Positions 25,798 to 32,847 of a stretch of DNA of 64,000 nucleotides are shown in pieces. Both the position numbers and the translations under genes were made by a program. The DNA lies in NCBI RefSeq assembly GCF_023515955.1, contig NZ_CP097322.1, positions 248,001 to 312,000 of the forward strand. The letters run 5' to 3'. Numbering within the stretch: position 1 is the first letter of the stretch; every line of letters begins with the position of its first letter. The notes beneath the pieces are model-generated. The model ran no database searches. It was not told the DNA's origin and saw only the letters and a program-made list of their open reading frames with translations. Origin of the DNA: Streptomyces sp. RerS4 (GTDB lineage Bacteria; Actinomycetota; Actinomycetes; Streptomycetales; Streptomycetaceae).

Positions 25798-26370
25798 TCA
25801 GCGGACGACGTCGAACACGTTCTTCTGCAGGCCGTTCGCGTATGCCTCGTGCTCAACCAGCTTCAGCTTCTGGATGTCTTTGTCCGTGGCGCTGAACAGG
25901 CGCTTGCCCGCGCCGAGCAGGAGCGGGAAGACGAGCAGGTGGTAGCGGTCGATCAGGCCGGCGTCCGAGAGGGCCTGGTTCAGGGAGGCGCTGCCGTGCA
26001 CGATGATCGGGCCGCCCTCGGTCTCCTTCAGGGCGGCGACCTCGTCGAGAGAGCGCAGGATCGTCGTCTCGCCCCAGTTCGACACCAGGTCGTCCTCGGT
26101 GAGCGTGGTGGAGACGACGTACTTCGGCATCGCCTTGTAGTCGGCGAAGTCCGCCATGTCCGGCCACACCGGGCTGAACGCCTCGTAGCTGGTCCGGCCC
26201 AGCAGTATCGCGGTGGCCTCCTTCTGCTCCCGGCCCTTGATGTCGAACGCCTCGGGGAGGAACTCGATGTCCTTGAAGGTCCACCCGGAGTTCCGGTACC
26301 CGGGCTCGCCGCCGGGGCCTTCCACGACGCCGTCGAGCGAGATGAAGGCAGTGCTGATCAGGGTACGCAT
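25798..26370 (-). CDS. RibD/dihydrofolate-reductase-like reductase
   Basis: This 190-residue protein has the pattern of the RibD C-terminal or DHFR-like family: FISLDGVVEGPGGEPGY at the start, ILLGRTSYEAFSPVWPDMAD, then KYVVSTTLTEDDL and a dinucleotide-contact segment GPIIVHGSASLNQALSDAGL, and finally RYHLLVFPLLLGAGKRLF. Such proteins are NADPH-binding and of unknown physiological substrate. The ATG sits at MRTLISTAFISLDG, the usual start. It is monocistronic, with a short hairpin-like sequence between it and the convergent upstream gene. Confidence 0.85.
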   Translation of the reverse strand: MRTLISTAFISLDGVVEGPGGEPGYRNSGWTFKDIEFLPEAFDIKGREQKEATAILLGRTSYEAFSPVWPDMADFADYKAMPKYVVSTTLTEDDLVSNWGETTILRSLDEVAALKETEGGPIIVHGSASLNQALSDAGLIDRYHLLVFPLLLGAGKRLFSATDKDIQKLKLVEHEAYANGLQKNVFDVVR

Positions 26371-26487
26371 CTAAGGGTCCTCGGTGTCTCGTGTCTGGTT
26401 GTCAGCAGGTCAGGCCGGTGCACGCTGCCACCGCACGCGCGGCTGCGGCGCGCCACCATGATCTATGACTGTTGATCACGGAGGAAC

Positions 26488-27429
26488 TCATCGGTCCTCG
26501 CCAGACTTTTCCAGCGGTCTCGACGGCTTGGGGAGGGCTTCGCGCAGGCGGTCGAGGAGTACCCGGGCCGCGGGGCTCGAGGGGCCGGTGGCCTGCCAGG
26601 CGAGGGCGATGCGGGCGCGCATCTCGGGCCGGACGATCCGCAGGGTGCGGAGCTGCCCGTTGAGGGGTGACTCGTCCTCTCCGGCGGGGAGCACGGCAGC
26701 GCCGAGGCCCCGCGCGGCGAGCCGCGTGAGCACGTGTGGGGCTGTCGCCTCAAAGGCAACCCGGGGCCGGAACCCCGCCTGCGCACAGCCGCGTTCGAGC
26801 GCCGCACGCACCCCGGTGCCGCGCGGCAGGCAGATCAGCGGCCGATCGCGTAGATCGGCCAGCGGGACGCTCGTGCCGTCGCCGTGTTCGAGCAGCGGAT
26901 CGCCGGGCGCGACGGCGGCGACCAGCGGGACGTCGAGCACCATTTGGAAGGCTGTTCCCGGCGGTGCCACCTCCGCCGCTGTTCCGAGGAGGGCGATGTC
27001 GAGCTCGCCGGCCAGCAGCGCGGCCTGCATCCGCTCCGTGGTGTCCTCGGTGAGTGCCACCTCCACCGACGGGTGGTCCTCGTGGAAGTCACCGAGGAAG
27101 GCGGCGATGTCGAAGGCGTGCCCGGTGCCGCCGGAGATCAACCCGAGCGTGACCCGGCCCCGCAGCAGCCCGGTGTACGCATCCACCGTATGCCGCACCG
27201 CGTCCGCAGCGGCCAGTGCGGCGCGGGCGTAGGGCAGGACGGCCCTGCCCACCTCGGTCGGGGTCACCGAACGGCTGGAGCGGTCGAGCAGGGGCTGCCC
27301 CAGCTCTTTCTCCAACTGTCGGATCTGGGCGCTGAGGCCGGGCTGGGCCAGGTGCAGCCGGGCCGCGGCGCGGGTGAAACCGCCCTCCTCGACGACGCGG
27401 ACGAAGTAGCGCAGCTGGCGAAGCTCCAT
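26488..27429 (-). CDS. LysR-family transcriptional regulator
   Basis: This 313-residue protein has an N-terminal LysR helix-turn-helix (MELRQLRYFVRVVEEGGFTR, AAARLHLAQPGLSAQIRQLE) and a C-terminal periplasmic-binding-like effector domain (GRVTLGLISGGTGHAFDIAA, CLPRGTGVRAALERG). ATG 27429 has no ribosome site, and TAGAAT lies 9-14 nt upstream, so it is probably leaderless. It is divergent from the MDMPI-type gene at 27501, the natural target, with about 70 bp between starts. Confidence 0.9.
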   Translation of the reverse strand: MELRQLRYFVRVVEEGGFTRAAARLHLAQPGLSAQIRQLEKELGQPLLDRSSRSVTPTEVGRAVLPYARAALAAADAVRHTVDAYTGLLRGRVTLGLISGGTGHAFDIAAFLGDFHEDHPSVEVALTEDTTERMQAALLAGELDIALLGTAAEVAPPGTAFQMVLDVPLVAAVAPGDPLLEHGDGTSVPLADLRDRPLICLPRGTGVRAALERGCAQAGFRPRVAFEATAPHVLTRLAARGLGAAVLPAGEDESPLNGQLRTLRIVRPEMRARIALAWQATGPSSPAARVLLDRLREALPKPSRPLEKSGEDR

Positions 27430-27500
27430 AAGCAATGATTCTAGATCGCAGCAGAACTATCTACTGGTGCTATCGAAGGGGAAGCCGCAGGCTTGTTCCC

Positions 27501-28163
27501 ATGGAGAACGCGACAGCCCGCAAGGGGAACAGCACCGAGGTCAGGGCCGCGATCGCGGCGGAGCGCCGAGAACTGGCGGACCTGTTCGACAGCCTGTCGG
27601 CCGAGCAGTGGAACGAGCGGAGTCTGTGCGGGGGATGGCGGGTTCGCGAGGTCGCGGCGCACATGTCGATGGGGTTCCGGCTGTCCTTGCCCGCGACGCT
27701 CGGTGAGTTGGTCAAGGCGCGAGGAAACCTTCACCGCATGACCGACCGCGTCGCGCGCCGGGACGCGGCCGCCCATTCCCCCACCGCACTCACCGCCTTC
27801 CTGCGGGACAACGCCCACCACCCCTGGACACCACCCGTCGGCGGGCTCGCGGCGGCGCTCGGCCACGACGTGGTACACGGCTTGGACATCACCGTCGCCC
27901 TTGGCCTCGACCGGCGCGTCCCCGAAGACCGGCTGCGCATCCTGCTGGACCAGATCCGGCCCAGCAGCCTGAAGTTCTTCGGCGCCGACCTCGACGCGGT
28001 GCGGTTGTGCGCCGAGGACCTCGACTGGTCGTACGGCTCCGGCTCCGCCGTGTTCGGCGCCGCCCAGGACCTGCTGCTGCTGGCCTATGGGCGCAAGCTT
28101 CCGGACGGCCGGCTCCGAGGAGAGCCGAGCAGCCGTTTCACCCGACCCGCCGACGAAACGTGA
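27501..28163 (+). CDS. MDMPI/DinB-type (mycothiol-dependent maleylpyruvate isomerase-like) protein
   Basis: This 220-residue protein starts AAIAAERRELADLFDSLSAE and QWNERSLCGGWRVREVAAHM, where the last His is the first metal ligand of the DinB-like fold. LGHDVVHGLDITVALGL carries the other two ligands (His-x3-His). These proteins use mycothiol or other low-molecular thiols in actinomycetes, though many have unknown substrates. It is divergent from a LysR gene that probably controls it. A truncated membrane gene overlaps its stop. Confidence 0.82.
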   Translation: MENATARKGNSTEVRAAIAAERRELADLFDSLSAEQWNERSLCGGWRVREVAAHMSMGFRLSLPATLGELVKARGNLHRMTDRVARRDAAAHSPTALTAFLRDNAHHPWTPPVGGLAAALGHDVVHGLDITVALGLDRRVPEDRLRILLDQIRPSSLKFFGADLDAVRLCAEDLDWSYGSGSAVFGAAQDLLLLAYGRKLPDGRLRGEPSSRFTRPADET

Positions 28164-28297
28164 TCCGCGTGCGCAACCGGCTCCTCTTGGGCGTGGCCCT
28201 GCTGTCCACCGGTCTGCTCGCCGGAGCCTTCGGCTACGGCGCCGCCAACCTCGTTCCGACCTTCAACTCCGTGCCGAGCGAGCGACCGGGCCCGTGA
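28160..28297 (+). pseudogene. Truncated DUF1772-like membrane protein
   Basis: From GTG 28160, overlapping the previous stop as GTGA, the frame reads RVRNRLLLGVALLSTGLLAG, then AFGYGAANLVPTFNSVPS and ends. The start closely matches DUF1772 (anthrone-oxygenase-like) proteins, which go on with three more membrane helices. Here the frame ends at 45 residues in unrelated sequence, so the gene has been cut. The overlap shows it was once coupled to the MDMPI-type gene. Confidence 0.6.
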
Positions 28298-28576
28298 TGC
28301 CCGGCGGGGTCCTGGACCGCTCCGCACCATCGACCTGCCCTGCGGTCGATCGCGATGACTCTGGTCGGCCATCGCGCCGGCAGGGGTGTGCCTGCCGGGT
28401 GCGTCGGGCCACGGGCTCAGTCCGGAAGGCGGGAGCCGCGGACGAGGTCTCCAGCCGGCCCTCGCCTCGTCGCCCTGCAGGGGGAAGCGCCGGGCCGACG
28501 CGGGAGGCTGCCGGGAGGTGGCCCGCGCCGGCCCGGCGCGCAAGGGGGGTTGGAACGGGACGCCGGCCGGGCCGGC

Positions 28577-28993
28577 TCAGATGCGTCCGCCGGTCAGCCG
28601 GGACAGGGGGCCGCGGCGGCGCAGGACCGCTCGCCGGCCGGCCGCGTAGGAAACGGCGACGAGCGTGGCCGTACCGGTCGCGGCGCCGGCGGCCACGGCC
28701 TTGCGGGCGCGGACCGCGGCCCACAGCAGCGCGGCCCGGTCCACGGTGCCCCGCAGCGCCTGCGCCGCGGCGAGGCTCTTCCGCGCGAGCGGGGCGGGCA
28801 GGGCCACCAGGGTGCCGGCGGCTTCGTCCTTCCCGTCCGCGGCCCCCTTCGCGCCGGATCGTGCTGCCTGGGCGGCCCGCTCCCGGGTCGTCGTCCCGTT
28901 GGAACCGGAGGATCGCGAGGAACCGGAGGTACGGGAACTGCGGTTCCCGGGCTTGGAGTTGCTGGGCTTGTCGGGTTTCTCGGATTCAGTCAT
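28577..28993 (-). CDS. Gas-vesicle-cluster 3'-end protein (Ser-rich N terminus)
   Basis: This 138-residue protein has a disordered Ser/Gly/Arg-rich first 45 residues, then an Ala-rich helical part (PLARKSLAAAQALRGTVDRA) and a hydrophobic stretch (AGAATGTATLVAVSYAAGRR) with a basic end. It starts 38 bp after gvpK on the same strand and closes the operon. Its role is unknown; tethering to the vesicle or membrane is a guess. A GC-rich non-coding gap of about 280 bp follows it. Confidence 0.65.
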   Translation of the reverse strand: MTESEKPDKPSNSKPGNRSSRTSGSSRSSGSNGTTTRERAAQAARSGAKGAADGKDEAAGTLVALPAPLARKSLAAAQALRGTVDRAALLWAAVRARKAVAAGAATGTATLVAVSYAAGRRAVLRRRGPLSRLTGGRI

Positions 28994-29031
28994 GTACCGC
29001 GTCTGGCCGCATTCGCGGCCTCTAAACCCGC

Positions 29032-29304
29032 CTACAGAAGCCTACCGAGAGGCCCGAGGTCGAGGTTGAGGTCCTCCGCCGTGAGTCCGAACCGGCTCCG
29101 CAGGAGCTCCATGCGGTCCTCCAGCAGCATCAGGGTCAGGCCGAGCCGCTCCTCCTGCTCCTCGCTGAGGTCACCGCACTCCACTCGGCGCAGTGCCTGA
29201 CGTTCCATCAGTTGACGTAGCAGCTCGACGACCGTGAGGACCAGCCGGGCCAGGTCGCGCTCCACGGTGTCGGGGTCGAGTTCGACCCGTCGTGGCCGGC
29301 TCAT
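29032..29304 (-). CDS. gvpK: Gas vesicle protein GvpK
   Basis: This 90-residue protein reads VERDLARLVLTVVELLRQLM, ERQALRRVECGDLSEEQEER and LGLTLMLLEDRMELLRSRFG, the conserved core of GvpK, a small alpha-helical protein needed for vesicle assembly. The N terminus has the usual RVELDPDTV segment. Its ATG overlaps the stop of the preceding GvpA-type gene by four bases. Confidence 0.92.
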   Translation of the reverse strand: MSRPRRVELDPDTVERDLARLVLTVVELLRQLMERQALRRVECGDLSEEQEERLGLTLMLLEDRMELLRSRFGLTAEDLNLDLGPLGRLL

Positions 29305-29486
29305 GAGGACTCCTGCCTCCAGGGGGACGGTACGGCGTCGTTGACGGAGCTGATGAGGGCCTTGAGGTCGATGCGTACGAGATCGACGTCGGCGATGCGC
29401 AGGGTGATGTCACCGGCCAGGACGACCCCTCCGGCCAGTAGCCGGTCCAGCAGGTCGACCAGGGCGATGTCCTCGTGGCCCGTCAC
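29301..29486 (-). CDS. gvpS: Short GvpA-family protein (GvpS-like)
   Basis: This 61-residue protein carries the GvpA core: LVDLLDRLLAGGVVLAGDIT then LRIADVDLVRIDLKALISSV. It has almost no C-terminal tail, unlike the GvpJ-type and GvpA-type copies upstream. GTG 29486 overlaps the GvpL stop as GTGA. The name gvpS follows the order known from Streptomyces clusters and is less certain than the family. Confidence 0.82.
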   Translation of the reverse strand: MTGHEDIALVDLLDRLLAGGVVLAGDITLRIADVDLVRIDLKALISSVNDAVPSPWRQESS

Positions 29487-30367
29487 GGCGAGGGGTCCGC
29501 GCCGCGACCGCTCGCCGTGAACGAGTACGGCACCCACGGCCCGGTGACCTCCAGCCGCAGTCCGGTGGGCAGCGCGTCGGCCGCGGGCAAGGCGGCGACG
29601 AAGCTCTCGCGGGCGTGGAGGGCGACGAGGTAGGCGGCGTTGAGGACGTTGCGTCCTGTCGCGCCGGAAAGCCCGGCCGGCTGAGGCGGGTGCAGTACGG
29701 CGGCCTTCGCGCGGCGCGAGAGCTCCTCGTGGAGGGCCTCGGCGGTGCGGGCCGCCCGAGCGTCCTCGGTCTCCCGGGCGCGGCGGTCCGAGAGCCGGCG
29801 GCGGAGGTAGTCGCGGCCGGCGGATCCGCCCGCGGGCCCGGCGCCGGGAGAGGGGGCGGGGGGCGGTACCGGGGGTGGTACGGGGGCCCGCGCGCAATCC
29901 GGCGCCGCCGCGTCCGGGTCGGCGTAGAGCTTGACGCCCCACTCCTGGGCACCCGCGATGCGTTCGAGCGCGTCGCGGATCCGCTGGTGCGCCTCCTCCA
30001 GCAGGCGGCGTACGCCCTCCTCGCCACGACACACGGTGGCCAGCTGCACCGGAACGGTCGTGGTGCGTGCCCCCACCGCGCCCACCACGCCGTGGTGGGC
30101 GCGGGCCAGCGCGGCCAGCTTGTCGAGGTCCTCCAGCCGCGCGCGCAGCGGTTCCTCGTCGAAGCGGCTCGCGTCAACGGGTTCGACGACGGCAGCGAGC
30201 CGGGCGTGTTCCACCAGGCGCAGGCCTTCGCCCAGGGCTGGGGGCAGGGGCAGGTCGGTGAGGGCGTCCCGGGCGGATGCCTCGACCACCGTGTACACGT
30301 ACAGCAGGGCGCCGCCGCCTGCGGGCAGCGGGCCGGCCGGGTGCGGCGGCTTGTATTTCCGGTTCAT
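29483..30367 (-). CDS. gvpL: Gas vesicle protein GvpL (GvpF/GvpL family)
   Basis: This 294-residue protein has the GvpF/L fold marked by LLYVYTVVEASARDALTDLP at the start, then RARLEDLDKLAALARAHHGV, then VPVQLATVCRGEEGVRRLLE and the C-terminal RLEVTGPWVPYSFTASG. A proline-rich linker (about residues 160-190) separates its halves and is not usual in the family. It overlaps the preceding gene by ATGA. GvpF/L proteins act as chaperones for vesicle nucleation. Confidence 0.9.
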   Translation of the reverse strand: MNRKYKPPHPAGPLPAGGGALLYVYTVVEASARDALTDLPLPPALGEGLRLVEHARLAAVVEPVDASRFDEEPLRARLEDLDKLAALARAHHGVVGAVGARTTTVPVQLATVCRGEEGVRRLLEEAHQRIRDALERIAGAQEWGVKLYADPDAAAPDCARAPVPPPVPPPAPSPGAGPAGGSAGRDYLRRRLSDRRARETEDARAARTAEALHEELSRRAKAAVLHPPQPAGLSGATGRNVLNAAYLVALHARESFVAALPAADALPTGLRLEVTGPWVPYSFTASGRGADPSP

Positions 30368-30690
30368 CCCGTCTCCCGCGCGGCTTCCAGCTCGGCGATG
30401 CGCTGTCGCAACTGGTCGTTCTCCCGGCCGAGTGCCGTGCGCCGGGCCGACGAGGACAGGGCCGGGTCCTCCTCCCACCAGTCGATGCCCATCTCCTTGG
30501 CCCGATCGACCGAGGCGACCACCAGTCGGAGCTTGATCGTCAGCAGTTCGATGTCGAGGAGGTTGATGCGGATGTCACCGGCGATGACCACGCCCTTGTC
30601 CAGGACGCGTTCGAGGATGTCGGCCAGATTGGCACTGCTGTGGTCGTCGTACGGCCGGGAGAGGCCGGAGGGCGTGGCCATGGGCATCAC
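30364..30690 (-). CDS. gvpJ: GvpA-family minor protein (GvpJ-like)
   Basis: This 108-residue protein has the core ILERVLDKGVVIAGDIRINL and LDIELLTIKLRLVVASVDRA followed by a charged helical tail (DQLRQRIAELEAAR) that may form a coiled coil. It starts at ATG 30690, overlapping the minigene upstream as ATGA, with another Met two codons later. The assignment as GvpJ rather than GvpA rests on position and the tail. Confidence 0.82.
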   Translation of the reverse strand: MMPMATPSGLSRPYDDHSSANLADILERVLDKGVVIAGDIRINLLDIELLTIKLRLVVASVDRAKEMGIDWWEEDPALSSSARRTALGRENDQLRQRIAELEAARETG

Positions 30691-30779
30691 CTGCTTCCGC
30701 CCGCACCGACGCCGTCCCCGGTGGAGACACCGGCCGTGTCGAGGGCGTCTATCGGGTCCGTTGCCGTGCGGTGGTTCAT
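30687..30779 (-). CDS. 30-residue minigene in the gvp operon
   Basis: The frame from ATG 30779 reads NHRTATDPIDALDTAGVSTG then DGVGAGGSR and stops. Its start overlaps the gvpG stop by four bases and its stop overlaps the gvpJ start by four bases, which argues that it is translated. No hydrophobic segment is present. In better-known Streptomyces clusters larger genes of uncertain function (gvpY, gvpZ) lie here, so it could be a shrunken relic that keeps translational coupling. Confidence 0.6.
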   Translation of the reverse strand: MNHRTATDPIDALDTAGVSTGDGVGAGGSR

Positions 30780-31012
30780 CGCGGTCGCATCCTGTCTTCC
30801 AGCCGTGCCAGGAGCTCGTCCTCCCGGCGGTCGAACTCCGCCTCGTCCATCCGGCCCGCCTCGAACGCGGCGACCAGCTGGGCCAGTTCCTGCCGGACGA
30901 CGGCCGGGTCGTAGTACTGCCGTTCCGCTTCGGCCACCACCTGGCGCAGCACCCACGCGGTCCCGCGCACCGGGGCGGCCGGCAGCAGGAGCAGTTCCGT
31001 CAGGAGCCCCAT
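30776..31012 (-). CDS. gvpG: Gas vesicle protein GvpG
   Basis: This 78-residue protein reads MGLLTELLLLPAAPVRGTAW, VLRQVVAEAERQYYDPAVVR and the C-terminal DEAEFDRREDELLARLEDR, the full GvpG signature. It begins 14 bp after gvpF. Gvp G proteins help assembly and are not major shell parts. Confidence 0.93.
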   Translation of the reverse strand: MGLLTELLLLPAAPVRGTAWVLRQVVAEAERQYYDPAVVRQELAQLVAAFEAGRMDEAEFDRREDELLARLEDRMRPR

Positions 31013-31026
31013 CGCGCGCCCGCCGC

Positions 31027-31746
31027 TCAGTTCGCATCGGCGAAGCTGTACGCCGGCAGCGGTCCGGTGATCGAAATCCGGAGGTGTTCGTGTTCCCGGG
31101 CCAGGGTGCGGACGGCTTCGAGGAACGCCTCCCGGTGCTCGCGTTCGACCAGGAACGACACGTTCGCCAGCCAGCCCTCGCTCTCCGGCCCGTGCCGCAG
31201 CGCCGCGGCGAGCGGGCTGAGCGTGGACTCGACCCGAGCGGCGTCCGCCACCTCGCGTTCCCGGACCGCTCGGGCCACCAGCCGGCCGAACTCCAGCCGC
31301 TGCTGGTAAGTGCCGCCACCCGCCATCCGGTTGGCCTCCTGGAGCTGTGCCAGCTCGGGGTCCGAGGACACCACCGCGTGCAGCACCACCTGCTCGTCGT
31401 GCACGGCCTTCACGTTGTACTCGTCCTTGCCTTCGAGGGCGTCGAGCCGCTCCAGGTAACGCCCCTCGTGCTCGTCGAGCACGGCGGCCACGGTGTCGTC
31501 GTCGGGGGACACGCCGCCGAACCGCATCGGCAGCACCGGTCCACCGGCCCCGGCGCGGGTCACCACGCGCTGATGGGCCAGCAGGTCGCGTCGCTTGGGC
31601 CGCAGTTCGGCCGGGGCATCGCTGACGAGCGCCTGGAGGCGTCCCCTGCACACCGTACGGACGGGCTGGGCCGGTTCGCCTATCCCCTCCAGAGTGGGGG
31701 GCAACTGCTGGGAGACGCGGGTGATGGCGTACACGTAGGTGCTCAT
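31027..31746 (-). CDS. gvpF: Gas vesicle protein GvpF (GvpF/GvpL family)
   Basis: This 239-residue protein has a YVYAITRV start, PVLPMRFGGVSPDDDTVAAV, LEGKDEYNVKAVHDEQVV and the C-terminal HLRISITGPLPAYSFAD, all typical of GvpF. It overlaps gvpA by four bases (ATGA). The protein binds GvpA at the growing end in known systems. Confidence 0.93.
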   Translation of the reverse strand: MSTYVYAITRVSQQLPPTLEGIGEPAQPVRTVCRGRLQALVSDAPAELRPKRRDLLAHQRVVTRAGAGGPVLPMRFGGVSPDDDTVAAVLDEHEGRYLERLDALEGKDEYNVKAVHDEQVVLHAVVSSDPELAQLQEANRMAGGGTYQQRLEFGRLVARAVREREVADAARVESTLSPLAAALRHGPESEGWLANVSFLVEREHREAFLEAVRTLAREHEHLRISITGPLPAYSFADAN

Positions 31747-32171
31747 TCCTTCTCCTCCCGCCGGGTGGTCGTTCGTCGGCGCGGCCGGCTCTCCGTCTTC
31801 TCCTCGTCATCGCTCCGGGCCTGGTGAAAGGCATCGGAGACGGCCTGTACGGCGCCACCGAGGGCGCCCTTCGACTTGCCGCGGGCGCCGGACTCGGTGA
31901 TCTCGCCGACCAGGTCGGGCAGGCCGGGGCTCTTGCGCGGACCGGCCTCAAGGTCCAGGCGGTTGCAGGCTTCGGCGAACCTGAGGTACGTGTCCACACT
32001 GGCGACGACGACCCGGATGTCGATCTTCAGAATCTCGATGCCGACCAGGGAGACACGCACGAACGCGTCGATCACCAGGCCACGGTCGAGGACGAGTTCC
32101 AGTACGTCGTACAGACCGCTGGAGCCGCCGCCCGAGGCGGCCGGTGCGGGCTGGGCGGGGACGACAGTCAT
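31743..32171 (-). CDS. gvpA: Gas vesicle structural protein GvpA/J type
   Basis: This 142-residue protein carries the shell-protein core GLYDVLELVLDRGLVIDAFV and RVSLVGIEILKIDIRVVVAS. A charged tail of about 60 residues (ending RSDDEEKTESRPRRRTTTRR) follows, longer than in cyanobacterial GvpA, which is common in Streptomyces. It is the first of three GvpA-type genes in the operon and most likely the main shell subunit. Confidence 0.88.
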   Translation of the reverse strand: MTVVPAQPAPAASGGGSSGLYDVLELVLDRGLVIDAFVRVSLVGIEILKIDIRVVVASVDTYLRFAEACNRLDLEAGPRKSPGLPDLVGEITESGARGKSKGALGGAVQAVSDAFHQARSDDEEKTESRPRRRTTTRREEKE

Positions 32172-32210
32172 GGGTGGTTCCCTCTCGGTCGGGGGGCGGG
32201 CGCCTCGGTG

Positions 32211-32552
32211 TCACCTGCGGTCGGCACGGCCCCGTTCGTAGCGGCGGGTGCGGTGGTAGCCCAGGAGTTCTCCCGCTGCGTCGAGTTCGACGTCGTACGA
32301 GGCCAGCAGGCTCGTCGTGTCGGGGACCCGGGAGAGTTCGAGGACTTCGACCGACAGCTCCCACCCACCGCCGTCGGCGCGTGCGCAGGAACTGACCGAT
32401 TCGACCGGCAGGCGCAGCAGTTGCGACAACTGGTCCGTCGCCGCCCGGATGACGTGGGCGGCCGACAACCGCTGCTCCCCGTCCGCCTCCTTCGGTGTGT
32501 CGTGGTGAGCTGTGTCGTTGCGCGACGTGTCGCTCTGAGATGTGTTCGTCAT
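32211..32552 (-). CDS. gvpO: Gas vesicle protein GvpO
   Basis: This 113-residue protein has an acidic, polar start and the conserved GvpO part: AAHVIRAATDQLSQLLRLPV, GGWELSVEVLELSRVPDTTS and YDVELDAAGELLGYHRTRRY. ATG 32552 is preceded by a strong AGGAGGA site. It opens the operon, as in other Streptomyces gvp clusters, and in archaea GvpO is needed for full expression and assembly. Confidence 0.9.
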   Translation of the reverse strand: MTNTSQSDTSRNDTAHHDTPKEADGEQRLSAAHVIRAATDQLSQLLRLPVESVSSCARADGGGWELSVEVLELSRVPDTTSLLASYDVELDAAGELLGYHRTRRYERGRADRR

Positions 32553-32847
32553 GACTTCCTCCTGCCGCGTATGGCCGGTCACACCGGGCCCAAACCCGGC
32601 CCGTGGCAAGGAAGTCGCATCCGCCGACCGGACCGGGTGCGAGCGGGGTGGCGGCGCTCGTGGGTGGTCGGATACCCAAGATGGCTCGGCGGCTGCACGG
32701 CCGGGGCGCCGCTGGACCGCCCATGCAGGTCGTGACGGGGGCGACGTTCTGTTTTCGAGGCGGGTACGCCCACTCGGTGGCTGTGCGGAGCCCGGCAGTT
32801 TCTCTCAACCCCTCTGCGGGGACGAGTCGCATGCAAGGATGTCGCAC
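32553..32847. promoter_or_regulatory. Divergent control region of the gvp operon
   Basis: This 295-bp region separates gvpO from the divergent synthase-like gene and must contain both promoters. No long palindrome stands out. Base content is slightly lower in GC near 32745-32770. Confidence 0.4.
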
